Part shown: piece after piece, positions 15,886 through 23,848 of the stretch | Layout of the letters: every line of letters begins with the position of its first letter | How positions within the stretch are numbered: position 1 is the stretch's first letter | Assembly (NCBI RefSeq): GCF_016862315.1 | Contig: NZ_BOMS01000014.1 | Span: 1-64,000, forward strand | From: Actinoplanes palleronii | GTDB lineage: Bacteria; Actinomycetota; Actinomycetes; Mycobacteriales; Micromonosporaceae | Length of the DNA stretch: 64,000 bases | Direction of reading: 5' to 3' | Notes under the pieces: generated by a model | Told to the model about the DNA's origin: nothing | What the model saw: the letters and a program-made list of their open reading frames with translations, nothing else | Databases searched by the model: none | Position numbers and translations under genes: made by a program

Positions 15886-17148
15886 ATGTCGCAGCCGGTT
15901 GAGGTGGACGTCGTGATTGTCGGCGGCGGGCTCGCCGGGCTGTCCGCCGCGCGCCGACTGGACCGTGCCGGGGTGGATTGGCTGCTGGTCGAGGGCTCCG
16001 ACCGGGTCGGCGGGCGGGTCGCGACCGACGTCATCGACGGCTGGCACCTGGACCGCGGCTTCCAGGTGCTGAACACCGCCTACCCGAGGCTCTCCGCGCT
16101 GGTCGACGTGGACGCGCTGGACATGCGGTATTTCACCTCCGGGGTGCTGGTGCGCCGCGGCGGTGGGCTGCACCGGCTGGAGAACCCGCTGCGTGAACCG
16201 CTCACCACCCCGCAGACCCTGCTCTCCGGGGTCGGCTCGCTCACCGACCGGCTGAAGTTCGCCGCGCTCGCCACCCGCTGCGCCACCACACCGGCCGCCC
16301 GGCTGCTGGCTGCGCCGGAGACCACCACCCAGGAGATGCTCCGCAAAGCCGGCCTCTCGCACCGGATCATCGAGGAGGTGTTGCGGCCGTTCCTCTCCGG
16401 TGTCTTCGGCGACCGGTCGCTGGACACCTCCAGCCACGTCACGGCGATGGTGCTGCGGTCGTTCACCCGCGGGCGGATCGGGGTGCCGGCCGCCGGGATG
16501 GCCGCGCTGCCCGCCGCGATCGCCGGGCCGCTGCCGTTCCCGCAACTGCTGATCGGGGCGCGCACACTGAGTGTCGGCCCGGGCCTCGTGGTCACCGAGG
16601 GTGGCGAGGTGCACTGCCGCGCGGTGATCGTCGCGACTGACCCGGTGACCGCTTCTGCCCTGCTGCCGCAGCTGCCCACGCCGGACATGCACGGGCTGAC
16701 CACGTTCTACTTCGGCGCCGCCCAGGCACCGATCGACGAGCCGATCCTGCTGCTCGACGGCGACCGGCGGGAGATCATCGCCAACACGGTGGTGCTCAGC
16801 AACGCCGCCCCGGAGTACGCCCCGAGCGGCCGCAGCCTGATCGCCGCGTCGGTGGTCGGCGTCTCCGCCCCGTCCAGCGCCTCCGAAGCGGTCATCCGCG
16901 TCGAGCTGGCCCGGATGTACGGCGTACCGACCGACGACTGGGAACTGCTCGAAGTGATCAGCATCCCGCACGCCCTGCCCTCGGCCCGCGTCCCGCAGAA
17001 CACCCTGCGCAAACCGGTCGCGCTCGGCAACGGCCTGTTCGTCGCCGGCGACCACCGCGACAGCCCGTCCCTGCAGGGGGCGATGGCCGGCGGCTGGCGC
17101 ACCGCCGGTGAAGTCCTGGCGTCCCTCGGCGCCCGAGTCGGGGCCTAG
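15886..17148 (+). CDS. FAD-dependent oxidoreductase (amine oxidase/phytoene desaturase-like)
   Basis: A 420-residue flavoprotein. The N-terminal Rossmann fold is explicit (VVIVGGGLAGLSAARRL, acidic strand end LLVEGSDRVGGRV), and the second FAD signature near the C-terminus is GLFVAGDHRDSPSLQGAMAGG. The middle resembles the protoporphyrinogen-oxidase/amine-oxidase/phytoene-desaturase superfamily (LRKAGLSHRIIEEVLRPFLSGVFGD). ATG at 15886 with GAGG 5 nt upstream; an in-frame ATG at 15862 lacks one. It is monocistronic. The substrate is unknown; the family spans carotenoid, polyamine and porphyrin substrates. Confidence 0.87.
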   Translation: MSQPVEVDVVIVGGGLAGLSAARRLDRAGVDWLLVEGSDRVGGRVATDVIDGWHLDRGFQVLNTAYPRLSALVDVDALDMRYFTSGVLVRRGGGLHRLENPLREPLTTPQTLLSGVGSLTDRLKFAALATRCATTPAARLLAAPETTTQEMLRKAGLSHRIIEEVLRPFLSGVFGDRSLDTSSHVTAMVLRSFTRGRIGVPAAGMAALPAAIAGPLPFPQLLIGARTLSVGPGLVVTEGGEVHCRAVIVATDPVTASALLPQLPTPDMHGLTTFYFGAAQAPIDEPILLLDGDRREIIANTVVLSNAAPEYAPSGRSLIAASVVGVSAPSSASEAVIRVELARMYGVPTDDWELLEVISIPHALPSARVPQNTLRKPVALGNGLFVAGDHRDSPSLQGAMAGGWRTAGEVLASLGARVGA

Positions 17149-17207
17149 GCGCGCAGTGTCGTATATAACCGTTTATATCGGATATTCAGCCCCGTTGTGG
17201 AGACCTG

Positions 17208-17381
17208 ATGAGCGATCTGAACCCGGAGAATTTCGCTGAATTCTGCACTCAGGACGGCCCGGGATGCCCGGGCCTCGGCGAGGAGGCCGGCCCGGCGACA
17301 GCCGACCTGCAGCCGGCCGACATGGTCTCGGATCCTCGATACCAAATCGTTTTGTTGCCACAGACGCTGGTGGAGCGATAG
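17208..17381 (+). CDS. Small hypothetical protein, 57 residues
   Basis: A short open frame with a good Shine-Dalgarno (GTGGAGA, 5 nt before the ATG) between the FAD oxidoreductase and the tRNA. The product starts MSDLNPENFAEFC and ends PRYQIVLLPQTLVER. It is acidic at the N-terminus, has Cys residues at 13 and 20, and shows no membrane segment. About 40 nt upstream is an AT-rich stretch with the inverted repeat ATATAA-CCGT-TTATAT (17164-17179), a possible promoter/operator in this GC-rich genome. The combination supports a real gene, but I recognise no family. It could be a regulator-linked small protein or a peptide precursor. Confidence 0.5.
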   Translation: MSDLNPENFAEFCTQDGPGCPGLGEEAGPATADLQPADMVSDPRYQIVLLPQTLVER

Positions 17382-17428
17382 ATCGCTAGCTGCGGGAGCA
17401 GGGCGCGGGATAGTATCGCCGCCGGTAC

Positions 17429-17502
17429 GGGGCGGTAGCTCAGTGGGTTAGAGCAGGGGACTCATAATCCCTCGGTCGCGGGTTCGAGTCCCGCCCGCCC
17501 CA
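17429..17502 (+). tRNA. tRNA with CAT anticodon (tRNA-Met, or Ile2)
   Basis: A 74-nt cloverleaf. Acceptor GGGGCGG pairs with CCGCCCC, the anticodon loop CTCATAA gives CAT, and the T arm is GCGGG-TTCGAGT-CCCGC. The discriminator is A. Elongator methionine is the default reading, but a CAT anticodon can also belong to the TilS-modified isoleucine tRNA. A TAGTAT at 17411-17416 is a likely -10 box. The accessory region begins directly downstream. Confidence 0.93.
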
Positions 17503-17516
17503 CGTTGATCTTGTAT

Positions 17517-17540
17517 GCGAACCACAGCCCGGTGGTTCGC
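17517..17540 (+). terminator. Hairpin terminator after the CAT tRNA
   Basis: GCGAACCAC, loop AGCCCG, GTGGTTCGC: a 9-bp stem 14 nt after the tRNA, followed by TGTCGTCGG. There is no clear T-run, so termination is likely but not certain. Confidence 0.65.
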
Positions 17541-17590
17541 TGTCGTCGGCTGCTGGCGAAGCGCCGGAGGCGGTTCTCTATCCTGCGCGG

Positions 17591-17905
17591 GTGTCTTCGC
17601 TCAGTGATGCCGAGCTCGATGCCTTGGTCGCCGAGGCGGTCGTAGATTGCTACGACGAGCATGAGCAGCTCAGTGGCCTATTCGTCATGATCCAGGATCA
17701 TGTGGCGGTGCCCTTCGGCACCGAGGTTCTCGGTGTGCCGGTGGTGGTCCGGAAGGTGGATCTGCGTTCGTCGGGGATCGTGGCGATCTGCCATCGTGGC
17801 CGGCTGCGGCAGGCGATCGGGATTCTGGACCTTCCGTTGCCGGATCCTGCGCCGGACGGTGCGCAGTGGATCGAGGCGTACCAGTGGTGGGCGGGCGGCC
17901 GGTGA
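17591..17905 (+). CDS. Calcium-binding-protein-like small accessory protein
   Basis: A 104-residue acidic protein that opens LSDAELDALVAEAVVDCYDEHEQLSGLFVMI and contains VLGVPVVVRKVDL, IVAICHRGRLRQAIGILDLPLP and WIEAYQWW. It resembles a small actinobacterial family often labelled calcium-binding protein; I see no canonical EF-hand loop, so that label is weak. GTG start without a Shine-Dalgarno; TATCCT at 17579-17584 lies 6 nt upstream, so the mRNA may be leaderless. Its stop overlaps the next start by 4 nt (GTGA). It is the first gene of the run leading to the primase-helicase, which suggests a role in the same conflict system. Confidence 0.7.
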   Translation: MSSLSDAELDALVAEAVVDCYDEHEQLSGLFVMIQDHVAVPFGTEVLGVPVVVRKVDLRSSGIVAICHRGRLRQAIGILDLPLPDPAPDGAQWIEAYQWWAGGR

Positions 17906-19041
17906 GCGAATACCAGTACTACGAGTTCGTGGCCCTTGACCAGGCGCTGACGGCGAAGCAGCAGGGCGAGTTGCGGGCGGTGTCGTCGCGGGGCCGGATC
18001 ACGTCGTCGAGTTTCGTCAACGACTATCAGTGGAGCGATCTCAAGGCTGACCCGGCCAAGTGGATGGAGCGCTACTTCGACGCGCACCTGTATCTGGCGA
18101 ACTGGGGCACCCGGCGGATCATGCTGCGGTTGCCGAAGGCGGCACTGCCGCCGGAGATGGTGCAGCGTTTCTGTGTCGGTGAGTCGGCCGGCTCGTGGGC
18201 GACTCGTAACCATGTGATCCTCGATCTTCGTAGCGAGGATGAGGACGGTGACGAGGAGTGGTGGGACGAGGAGGGACGGCTCGCGGCGATCGTGCCGGTC
18301 CGGGCGGAGTTGGCCGGCGGCGATCGGCGGCTGCTGTATCTGGCCTGGCTGCTGTGTGTGCAGAACCGAGAACTGGACGATGACGTCCCGGAGCCGCCGG
18401 TCCCGGCCGGGCTGGCGAAGCTGAGCGGGCCGTTGCAGGCCCTGGCCGATTTCCTTCGTCTAGATCCTGATCTGCTGGACGCGGCGGCAGCGGCGAGCCA
18501 GCCGCTGGCCGACAAGAAGCCCTCCGCCGCCGAACTGCGCCGTTGGGTGGCGGGTCTGCCGGTGTCGGACAAGGACGAGATGCTGCTGCGGGTGCTGCGT
18601 GGCGACGCCGGGACGCTGCGGTCGGAGTTGCTGCGGCAGTTTCACGGTGTGACGGAGGAGTCACCTGCCGGAGAGGGGCGGACTGCCGGGGACCTGCTCG
18701 CTGATGCTGAGGAACGCTGGGCTGCGCGGCAGCAGCAGAAGCGGGAGCGAGAGGCGGACGAGCGTCAGCGTCGTGAGGAAGCGGCCGCCGCGGCTCGCGA
18801 GCAGCGCTTGGACAAGCTGGCACGGAACCCGGTCCGCAGTTGGAACCAGGTGGACGAGTTGATCGCGACGAAGCGTCCGAAGGACTATGACGCGGCGGTG
18901 ACCCTGCTTTTGGATCTTCAGGCGCTGGCGGTACGGGAGGGTGAGATCTTCGGGTTCGCGGAGCAGATGACGCGGCTGAGGGAGCGTCATGCCCGTAAGC
19001 CGAGCCTGATCGACCGTTTCGACCGGGCTCGGCTTGACTGA
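17902..19041 (+). CDS. Conserved hypothetical partner of helicase systems
   Basis: A 379-residue protein that begins SEYQYYEFVALDQALTAKQ and continues with ITSSSFVNDYQWSDLKADP and YLANWGTRRIMLRLP, a combination I associate with an actinobacterial family found beside SNF2/SF2 helicases. The C-terminal third is a strongly charged coiled coil (residues about 270-315, WAARQQQKREREADERQRR) ending in a helical domain. The GTG start overlaps the stop of the preceding gene; an upstream in-frame start at 17866 would lie inside that gene. No catalytic motif was found. The conserved neighbourhood suggests an accessory or sensor role for the primase-helicase that follows 44 nt later. Confidence 0.72.
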   Translation: MSEYQYYEFVALDQALTAKQQGELRAVSSRGRITSSSFVNDYQWSDLKADPAKWMERYFDAHLYLANWGTRRIMLRLPKAALPPEMVQRFCVGESAGSWATRNHVILDLRSEDEDGDEEWWDEEGRLAAIVPVRAELAGGDRRLLYLAWLLCVQNRELDDDVPEPPVPAGLAKLSGPLQALADFLRLDPDLLDAAAAASQPLADKKPSAAELRRWVAGLPVSDKDEMLLRVLRGDAGTLRSELLRQFHGVTEESPAGEGRTAGDLLADAEERWAARQQQKREREADERQRREEAAAAAREQRLDKLARNPVRSWNQVDELIATKRPKDYDAAVTLLLDLQALAVREGEIFGFAEQMTRLRERHARKPSLIDRFDRARLD

Positions 19042-19085
19042 TTCGGTTGTCGGGCTTGCGGCGGCCGGCGTGTGAAGATTGGCCG

Positions 19086-21446
19086 GTGGTGTCCGTTGAC
19101 GCGGTGACTGACGACGAGGTCGCTCGGCTGCGTCGTGAGCTGGAGCGGTTACGGTCGGAGAACCATCGGCTGTCGCGTCTGCTGGAGCTGCGGGGACAGG
19201 ACACCGCTCCGGCGCCGGAGCCGCTCGCCGCGATGGCCACGCCAGGGCCGGTCACGATGGCGTCGCCGGTGCCGGAGAAGTTGGCGCTCTACGTCAACCT
19301 GTTCCGGGGGCGTCGGGATGCGTATGCGAAGCGGTGGGAGAACGACCGGCTGGGTGCAGCGGGGTGGTCTCCGGCGGTGGCGGGTGGCTGGCGCAAGGGA
19401 ATGGACCGGCGTACGGCGGCCTATCTGCCGCTCACCGCGGAGGTGATTGCCGCCCATCTGGTCGGTGACGTGTTCATGGGACTGTATCCGCTGCTCACCG
19501 ACAACAGCTGCCAGTTCCTGGCTGCGGACTTCGACGGCAGCGCTGCGATGCTCGATGCGCTGGCCTACTGCAAAGCCGCCCGAGCCAGCGGTGTCCCGGC
19601 GGCTTTGGAGATCTCCCAGTCGGGACGTGGGGCGCACGCCTGGGTCTTCTTCACCGACCCGATTCCCGCTGCCACGGCCCGATCGGTGGGAACGGTCCTG
19701 GTGTATGAGGCCATGGTGCTGCGCGGTTCGATGGACCTGCGCTCGTACGACCGGTTGTTCCCGAACCAGGACGCCCTACCCGACGGCGGCCTCGGCAACC
19801 TGATCGCGGCGCCGCTGCAGGGCCGGCGCCGCAAGGACGGCCTTACGCTCTTCCTCGACCTGGCGACCCTGGAACCGTACGAGGATCAATGGGCCTTCCT
19901 GTCGGTCCTCGACCGGCTCAGCCCCGGCGACGCGGAAAGAGTCGCCCGTCGTGCGAAACAGGCCATCGTGGGCGTGAGTGTGGCGAAGATGAGCAGGTCG
20001 GATGCCACCAAGGTCCACCCGCCACTGCCAACGACGGTGCAAGCAGATCTTGCGGCGGGCCTGAGTATCGACACCTCACAACTGCCGACGGCCGCATTGG
20101 CCACGTTCAAGCACGTGGCCTCGCTGGCCAATCCGAAGTTCTACGAGTTGCAGCGGCTTCGCAAGTCGACCTGGGACACGCCACGGTTCCTTCGCGGGTA
20201 CGACATCACGCTGGACGGGCGCCTGGTTCTGCCGCGCGGGTTGCGGCACGCAGTCGGACGAATCGTCGAGGATGCCGGATCCCGATTGATGATCACGGAT
20301 GCGCGGGATGCCGGCAGGGAGATCGAGGTCGCTTTCACCGCCGAGCTGACCACCAGGCAAAGCGCCGGGGTGAGTGCGATGCTCGCCCACGACGACGGCA
20401 TGCTGGTGGCTCCACCGGGCTCCGGCAAGACCGTCATGGCCTGCGCGATGATCGCCGAACGCGCCACCTCGACCCTGATTCTCGTCGATCGCAAAGCATT
20501 GGCCGAACAGTGGCGATCACGCATCGAGCAGTTCCTCGGCGTACGACCGGGGCAGATCGGCGGCGGCCGGCGCAAGCTCACCGGTGTCGTGGATGTCGCG
20601 ATGCTGCCCTCGCTGGCCCGGCGTGCCGACGTCGCGGACCTCACCACCGGGTACGGGCACGTGATCGTCGACGAATGTCACCACCTTGCCGCCGCAGCGT
20701 ACGACCATGCGGTCAAACGGATCGGCGCGCAGTTCTGGCTCGGGCTCACCGCGACACCGACCCGCCGTGACGGCCTCGGGGAACTCGTGACCTGGCAGAT
20801 CGGCCCTATTCGGCACACCGTGACCGACGAGGACCCGGATACGCTCGCCGCCGTCTGGCAGGAAGAGACCGGCCCGCGCCGCCTGTTGTTCGTGCACGAG
20901 ACCCAGTTCCGGGCTGATGAAGAGGACCCGTCGTCACCGGGCGCACTGGCGGCCGTGCACCGCTCCCTGATCGGGGATGAAGCACGAAACACCCAGATCG
21001 TCGACGACGTCGCGGCTGCCCTCGCCAGGGGGCGCAACTGTCTCGTGCTGACCCGCCGGGTCGCCCATGTCGAAACTCTGGCTTCGCTACTCGCGGATCG
21101 CGGACATCAAGCACTCCTGTTGCAAGGCGGAATGACCGCTGTGGATCGGCGTGCGGCAGTCGACCGGCTCGCCGAGGCGAAGGCGGGCGACGGGATCCTG
21201 GTCATCGGCACCACGCCGTTCATCGGCGAAGGCTTCGACGCACCCGTACTCGACACCCTGTTCCTGGCCGGGCCGATCTCCTTCGACGGCCTCCTGGTCC
21301 AGTGCGCTGGCCGGGTCATCCGCGTGGCGCCCGGCAAGCACCTCGCGGAGGTGCATGATTACCACGATCCGGCGACGCCGATCCTGGCCGTTTCGCTGCA
21401 GCGTCGTATGCCCGGCTACCGGGCGCTGGGCTTCGTCAAGCCGTAG
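19086..21446 (+). CDS. TOTE-type AEP primase fused to SF2 helicase
   Basis: A 786-residue fusion. Residues about 8-37 form a short coiled coil. Residues 65-330 are an archaeo-eukaryotic primase domain of the TOTE conflict-system type, with the acidic metal motif FLAADFDG (148-150) and the nucleotide-binding motif SQSGRGAHAW (177-186). Residues about 425-780 are a superfamily 2 helicase with Walker A APPGSGKT (about 440-447), motif II DECHH (529-533), LTATPTRRD and the motif VI region QCAGRVIRVAPG. All key residues are present, so both activities look intact. The start is one of two adjacent GTG codons (19086 or 19089). It probably acts against invading DNA; this is inferred from family and context. 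Confidence 0.88.
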   Translation: MVSVDAVTDDEVARLRRELERLRSENHRLSRLLELRGQDTAPAPEPLAAMATPGPVTMASPVPEKLALYVNLFRGRRDAYAKRWENDRLGAAGWSPAVAGGWRKGMDRRTAAYLPLTAEVIAAHLVGDVFMGLYPLLTDNSCQFLAADFDGSAAMLDALAYCKAARASGVPAALEISQSGRGAHAWVFFTDPIPAATARSVGTVLVYEAMVLRGSMDLRSYDRLFPNQDALPDGGLGNLIAAPLQGRRRKDGLTLFLDLATLEPYEDQWAFLSVLDRLSPGDAERVARRAKQAIVGVSVAKMSRSDATKVHPPLPTTVQADLAAGLSIDTSQLPTAALATFKHVASLANPKFYELQRLRKSTWDTPRFLRGYDITLDGRLVLPRGLRHAVGRIVEDAGSRLMITDARDAGREIEVAFTAELTTRQSAGVSAMLAHDDGMLVAPPGSGKTVMACAMIAERATSTLILVDRKALAEQWRSRIEQFLGVRPGQIGGGRRKLTGVVDVAMLPSLARRADVADLTTGYGHVIVDECHHLAAAAYDHAVKRIGAQFWLGLTATPTRRDGLGELVTWQIGPIRHTVTDEDPDTLAAVWQEETGPRRLLFVHETQFRADEEDPSSPGALAAVHRSLIGDEARNTQIVDDVAAALARGRNCLVLTRRVAHVETLASLLADRGHQALLLQGGMTAVDRRAAVDRLAEAKAGDGILVIGTTPFIGEGFDAPVLDTLFLAGPISFDGLLVQCAGRVIRVAPGKHLAEVHDYHDPATPILAVSLQRRMPGYRALGFVKP

Positions 21447-21485
21447 CGGCCTTTCGGATTTTTCGAATAGCGGTATGCTGGCTCC

Positions 21486-21956
21486 ATGTCGAGCACCCTG
21501 CGTGAACGAACCGTTCTGCCGCCGGAAAACCCCGCCGACCTGGTGCGTTTCGCGCGGGGTCTGGCCGACGCCGAGCCCTCCGCGCGAGCGAAGCTGGTGG
21601 GCCCGGACGGTTCGCAGCTCGACATCCCGGCCGAACTCTACGAACTGCTGCGTGACGTTGTCGGCGCTCTGTCCCAGGGCATGGCCATCTCGATCGCCCC
21701 GCACAACACGATGCTGACCACCCAAGAAGCCGCTGACCTGCTCAACATCTCACGACCCACGCTGGTCCGCCTGCTCACCGACGGCGAGATTCCGCACAGC
21801 CTGCGCGGTCGGCATCGACGGGTCCTGCTGCGTGACATCCTCGACTACTCCGAACGCACCCGCACCGAACGCCGCCGCGCCCTGGACCAGATGGCAGCCG
21901 ATGCCGAGGACGACGACCTGTACGAGATCACCCTCGACTCCCCGCCGTCGAGGTGA
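21486..21956 (+). CDS. HTH (excisionase-family) antitoxin of PIN toxin pair
   Basis: A 156-residue protein with a helix-turn-helix of the excisionase/MerR-like DNA-binding type at about residues 79-125 (LTTQEAADLLNISRPTLVRLLTDGEIPHS). The N-terminal 75 residues resemble the neutral linker of VapB50-like antitoxins, and the acidic C-terminus (ADAEDDDLYEITLD) would wrap the toxin. The PIN gene follows 9 nt later. TTTCGG (21452-21457) and TATGCT (21474-21479), 16 nt apart, give this gene its own promoter. As in other pairs of this class it should repress that promoter. The layout matches mycobacterial VapBC50 (excisionase-like antitoxin with PIN toxin). Confidence 0.85.
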   Translation: MSSTLRERTVLPPENPADLVRFARGLADAEPSARAKLVGPDGSQLDIPAELYELLRDVVGALSQGMAISIAPHNTMLTTQEAADLLNISRPTLVRLLTDGEIPHSLRGRHRRVLLRDILDYSERTRTERRRALDQMAADAEDDDLYEITLDSPPSR

Positions 21957-21965
21957 CAGCCGGTC

Positions 21966-22532
21966 ATGGTGGCGTTCCCGGCGTTCCTTGACACCTGCGT
22001 GCTCTACCCGGCCTACCTGTGCGACACGCTGCTTCGCCTCGCCGAAGCCTCCGCATACCGGCCGCTCTGGTCGGCCGACGTCTTCGCCGAACTGCGTCGC
22101 AACCTCATCGAGCGTGGGCTACCACCGGATCGGGTCGATCGGCGGATCGGCCAGATGAGCCGGTCATTCCCCGACGCCCTGGTCACTGGCTACGAGTCAC
22201 TTATCGACGGTATGACGAACCATCCGAAGGACCGGCACGTTCTGGCTGCCGCCGTACGCGCCAATGCCGAAGTCATCGTTACCTTCAACCTCAGCGACTT
22301 CCTCGAGCCGGCCCTCAAGCCCTACGACATCGCGGCCATCCACCCCGACGATTTCCTCCTCGACCAACTCGATCTCTACCCCGGCTTGACCACGGACGTG
22401 CTCCGTCACCAAGCCGCGTCCTACCGACGAGCGCCGAACACCGTGCCGGAGGTCCTCGTTCTTCTGCAGCGCACCGGCGTGCCCAGATTCGCGGCTGAAG
22501 TACGACGCCATTTCGGCCTTCCGGCTTGGTAG
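21966..22532 (+). CDS. PIN-domain toxin
   Basis: A 188-residue PIN-domain protein, likely a metal-dependent RNase. The first catalytic Asp lies in AFLDTCVLYP (residue 9), the central acidic motif in NHPKDRHVLAAAV and the third in VIVTFNLSDF. A C-terminal helical extension of about 60 residues follows the PIN core, as in the VapC50-like subgroup. ATG start 9 nt after the antitoxin gene. The target RNA is not predictable. It ends the five-gene run that begins at 17591. Confidence 0.88.
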   Translation: MVAFPAFLDTCVLYPAYLCDTLLRLAEASAYRPLWSADVFAELRRNLIERGLPPDRVDRRIGQMSRSFPDALVTGYESLIDGMTNHPKDRHVLAAAVRANAEVIVTFNLSDFLEPALKPYDIAAIHPDDFLLDQLDLYPGLTTDVLRHQAASYRRAPNTVPEVLVLLQRTGVPRFAAEVRRHFGLPAW

Positions 22533-22601
22533 CGCAGCCGTCCGAGGCGGCTGAAGGCGGGTGCAAATCAGGCTGACGGGATGGACGAAACACCCCTTGA
22601 A

Positions 22602-22678
22602 CTGGCCAAACGTACCGGTAATGGGTCGCCGGTGACGGCGATCGGGTGGTTCGCATGGTGCAACGTCCGGCCCACTCC
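22602..22678. repeat. Dispersed 77-bp repeat, copy 1
   Basis: Begins CTGGCCAAACG and ends GCAACGTCCGGCCCACTCC. The last 33 bases (22646-22678) are identical to copy 3 at 28744-28776. The variable middle can fold as CGCCG-GTGA-CGGCG. It lies between the PIN toxin gene and the HigB-type gene. It may continue further upstream in the ATG-initiated frame from 22581. Confidence 0.82.
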
Positions 22679-22783
22679 ACGCCTGACCTGCGTGTTCATG
22701 CTGGTCAGATGTGGCATTGCGCGAACCGGCGCCGTTGTCCGTGGTGAGTTGACGGTAGGGCTCGCTTCCCGGTTCGGCGCGAT

Positions 22784-22799
22784 ATAGCATCTCTGCTAT
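22784..22799 (+). promoter_or_regulatory. Inverted repeat operator at the HigB-type start codon
   Basis: ATAGCA-TCTC-TGCTAT, perfect 6-bp arms ending inside the ATG at 22798. TATAGC at 22783-22788 is a likely -10 box, and there is no Shine-Dalgarno, so the transcript is probably leaderless. This would be the autoregulatory site of the XRE antitoxin. Confidence 0.6.
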
Positions 22800-23148
22800 G
22801 CCGTGGGGAGCTGTCGAGCTGGAGCCAGAGGTGGAGAAGTGGCTGGAGAGCCTGCCGACCGCTCACTTTGCCCACGCGGCGTTTTACATCGATCTGCTCT
22901 CTGAGCAAGGGCCACTGCTGGGTGAGCCCTACACAAAGCAGCTCGACGGCAAGTTGCGCGAACTGCGATTCCACCTGGATCGCCGCGCAGTTCGGATCAC
23001 GTACTGGATCGCCACCGACAGGAGGATCATCCTGTTGACGGTCTTTCACAAGACGCGCATGCGGGACGAGCGGGAGGTCGACCGGGCGCGCCGGGCATTG
23101 GCGCGGTGCATCGACGAGGCGCACGAAGTCGTGGACGAGGAGGGCTAG
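22798..23148 (+). CDS. higB: RelE/HigB-family toxin (phage Gp49-like)
   Basis: A 116-residue basic toxin of the HigB/Gp49 branch of the RelE superfamily, expected to cleave mRNA on the ribosome. Hallmarks are YTKQLDGKLRELRFH, RITYWIATDRRIILLTVFHKT and the following basic helix REVDRARRALARC. The toxin gene precedes the antitoxin gene, the usual HigBA order. The ATG has no Shine-Dalgarno and is overlapped by a palindrome (22784-22799), suggesting a leaderless, autorepressed message. The gene is intact. It is flanked by two copies of the 75-77 bp repeat. Confidence 0.88.
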   Translation: MPWGAVELEPEVEKWLESLPTAHFAHAAFYIDLLSEQGPLLGEPYTKQLDGKLRELRFHLDRRAVRITYWIATDRRIILLTVFHKTRMRDEREVDRARRALARCIDEAHEVVDEEG

Positions 23149-23151
23149 GTC

Positions 23152-23451
23152 ATGAGCGAAAGTGGCGGTTGGGCCGCGATGCGGGAGCGGCGGTTGGCTG
23201 AGCCCGGTGCCGCTGAGGCGTACGACGCGGCGCGCCTAGCATTCGAGCTCGGGCGTTCCGTTCGGGAGCTTCGCGAGCGCCGAGGTTGGAGCCAGACTCA
23301 ACTTGCTAAGAAATCGGGAATGACGCAGTCCGCGGTCGCCCGGTTCGAGGCTGGTGGGACCGTTCCGACCTTGATGGTGCTGGAGCGGCTGGCGGCGGCC
23401 CTGGACGTGAGTCTCAAAGTGGGGTTCGAGCCGCGTGGTGCGGCCGCTTGA
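23152..23451 (+). CDS. higA: XRE-family antitoxin (HigA-like)
   Basis: A 99-residue antitoxin. The Cro/C1-type helix-turn-helix spans about residues 35-90 (LRERRGWSQTQLAKKSGMTQ, SAVARFEAGGTVPTLMVLERLAAAL). The N-terminal 30 residues form the toxin-contact extension common in HigA proteins. The ATG lies 3 nt after the toxin stop, so translation is coupled. It probably neutralises the preceding toxin and represses the operon through the palindrome at 22784-22799. Confidence 0.9.
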   Translation: MSESGGWAAMRERRLAEPGAAEAYDAARLAFELGRSVRELRERRGWSQTQLAKKSGMTQSAVARFEAGGTVPTLMVLERLAAALDVSLKVGFEPRGAAA

Positions 23452-23514
23452 GCCGGCTGGTGCTCGTGCCACGGCGTCCAAACCGCTCATCGCGTACCAC
23501 TGCGTGTCCGTGAC

Positions 23515-23589
23515 CTGGCCAAACAATCCATCAGCGGGTCACCGATGACAACGGTGGTGTGGTCGCATGGTGCAACGTGCGGCCCTCAC
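23515..23589. repeat. Dispersed 75-bp repeat, copy 2
   Basis: Begins CTGGCCAAACAATCC and ends GCAACGTGCGGCCCTCAC, the most diverged of the three copies. The middle again pairs, as CACCG-ATGACAA-CGGTG, compensating for the changed bases in copy 1. GACCTG (23512-23517) and CAGGTC (23589-23594) also pair across the whole copy. A terminator follows 19 nt later. Confidence 0.75.
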
Positions 23590-23608
23590 AGGTCTTGAGT
23601 AGCCAAAT

Positions 23609-23639
23609 GGCCCACCGCGATGATTCAGAGCGGTGGGCC
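23609..23639 (+). terminator. Rho-independent terminator
   Basis: GGCCCACCGC, 11-nt loop, GCGGTGGGCC, then TTCGTCATGGTTT: a perfect 10-bp stem. It could end the HigBA transcript or a small RNA carrying repeat copy 2. The 397-base stretch 23452-23848 otherwise contains no gene I can support. Confidence 0.82.
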
Positions 23640-23848
23640 TTCGTCATGGTTTCGGGAGCTGCGCGGGAGCGGGGTCGGCCCCCACCGGGGTGGCCGTGGT
23701 GTCGTTGCAGTTCGACAAGCTCGCCCAGCGCATCCCGGTGCAGGCCCACAGCGGTCCCTGGCCGACGTGGTCCCGCAGCGTCGAGGCGGTCCACCGGCTG
23801 ACCGTTCGGGTCGCGACATCGCCAGCCTCGACGTGCTTGAATCCATTC

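Noticed and set aside
22581-22787. Peptide gene encoded by repeat copies (shared LAKR...WCNVRP)
   Set aside because: The frame is not kept in copy 2, and the variable middle differs at all codon positions. A structural repeat explains the conservation better.
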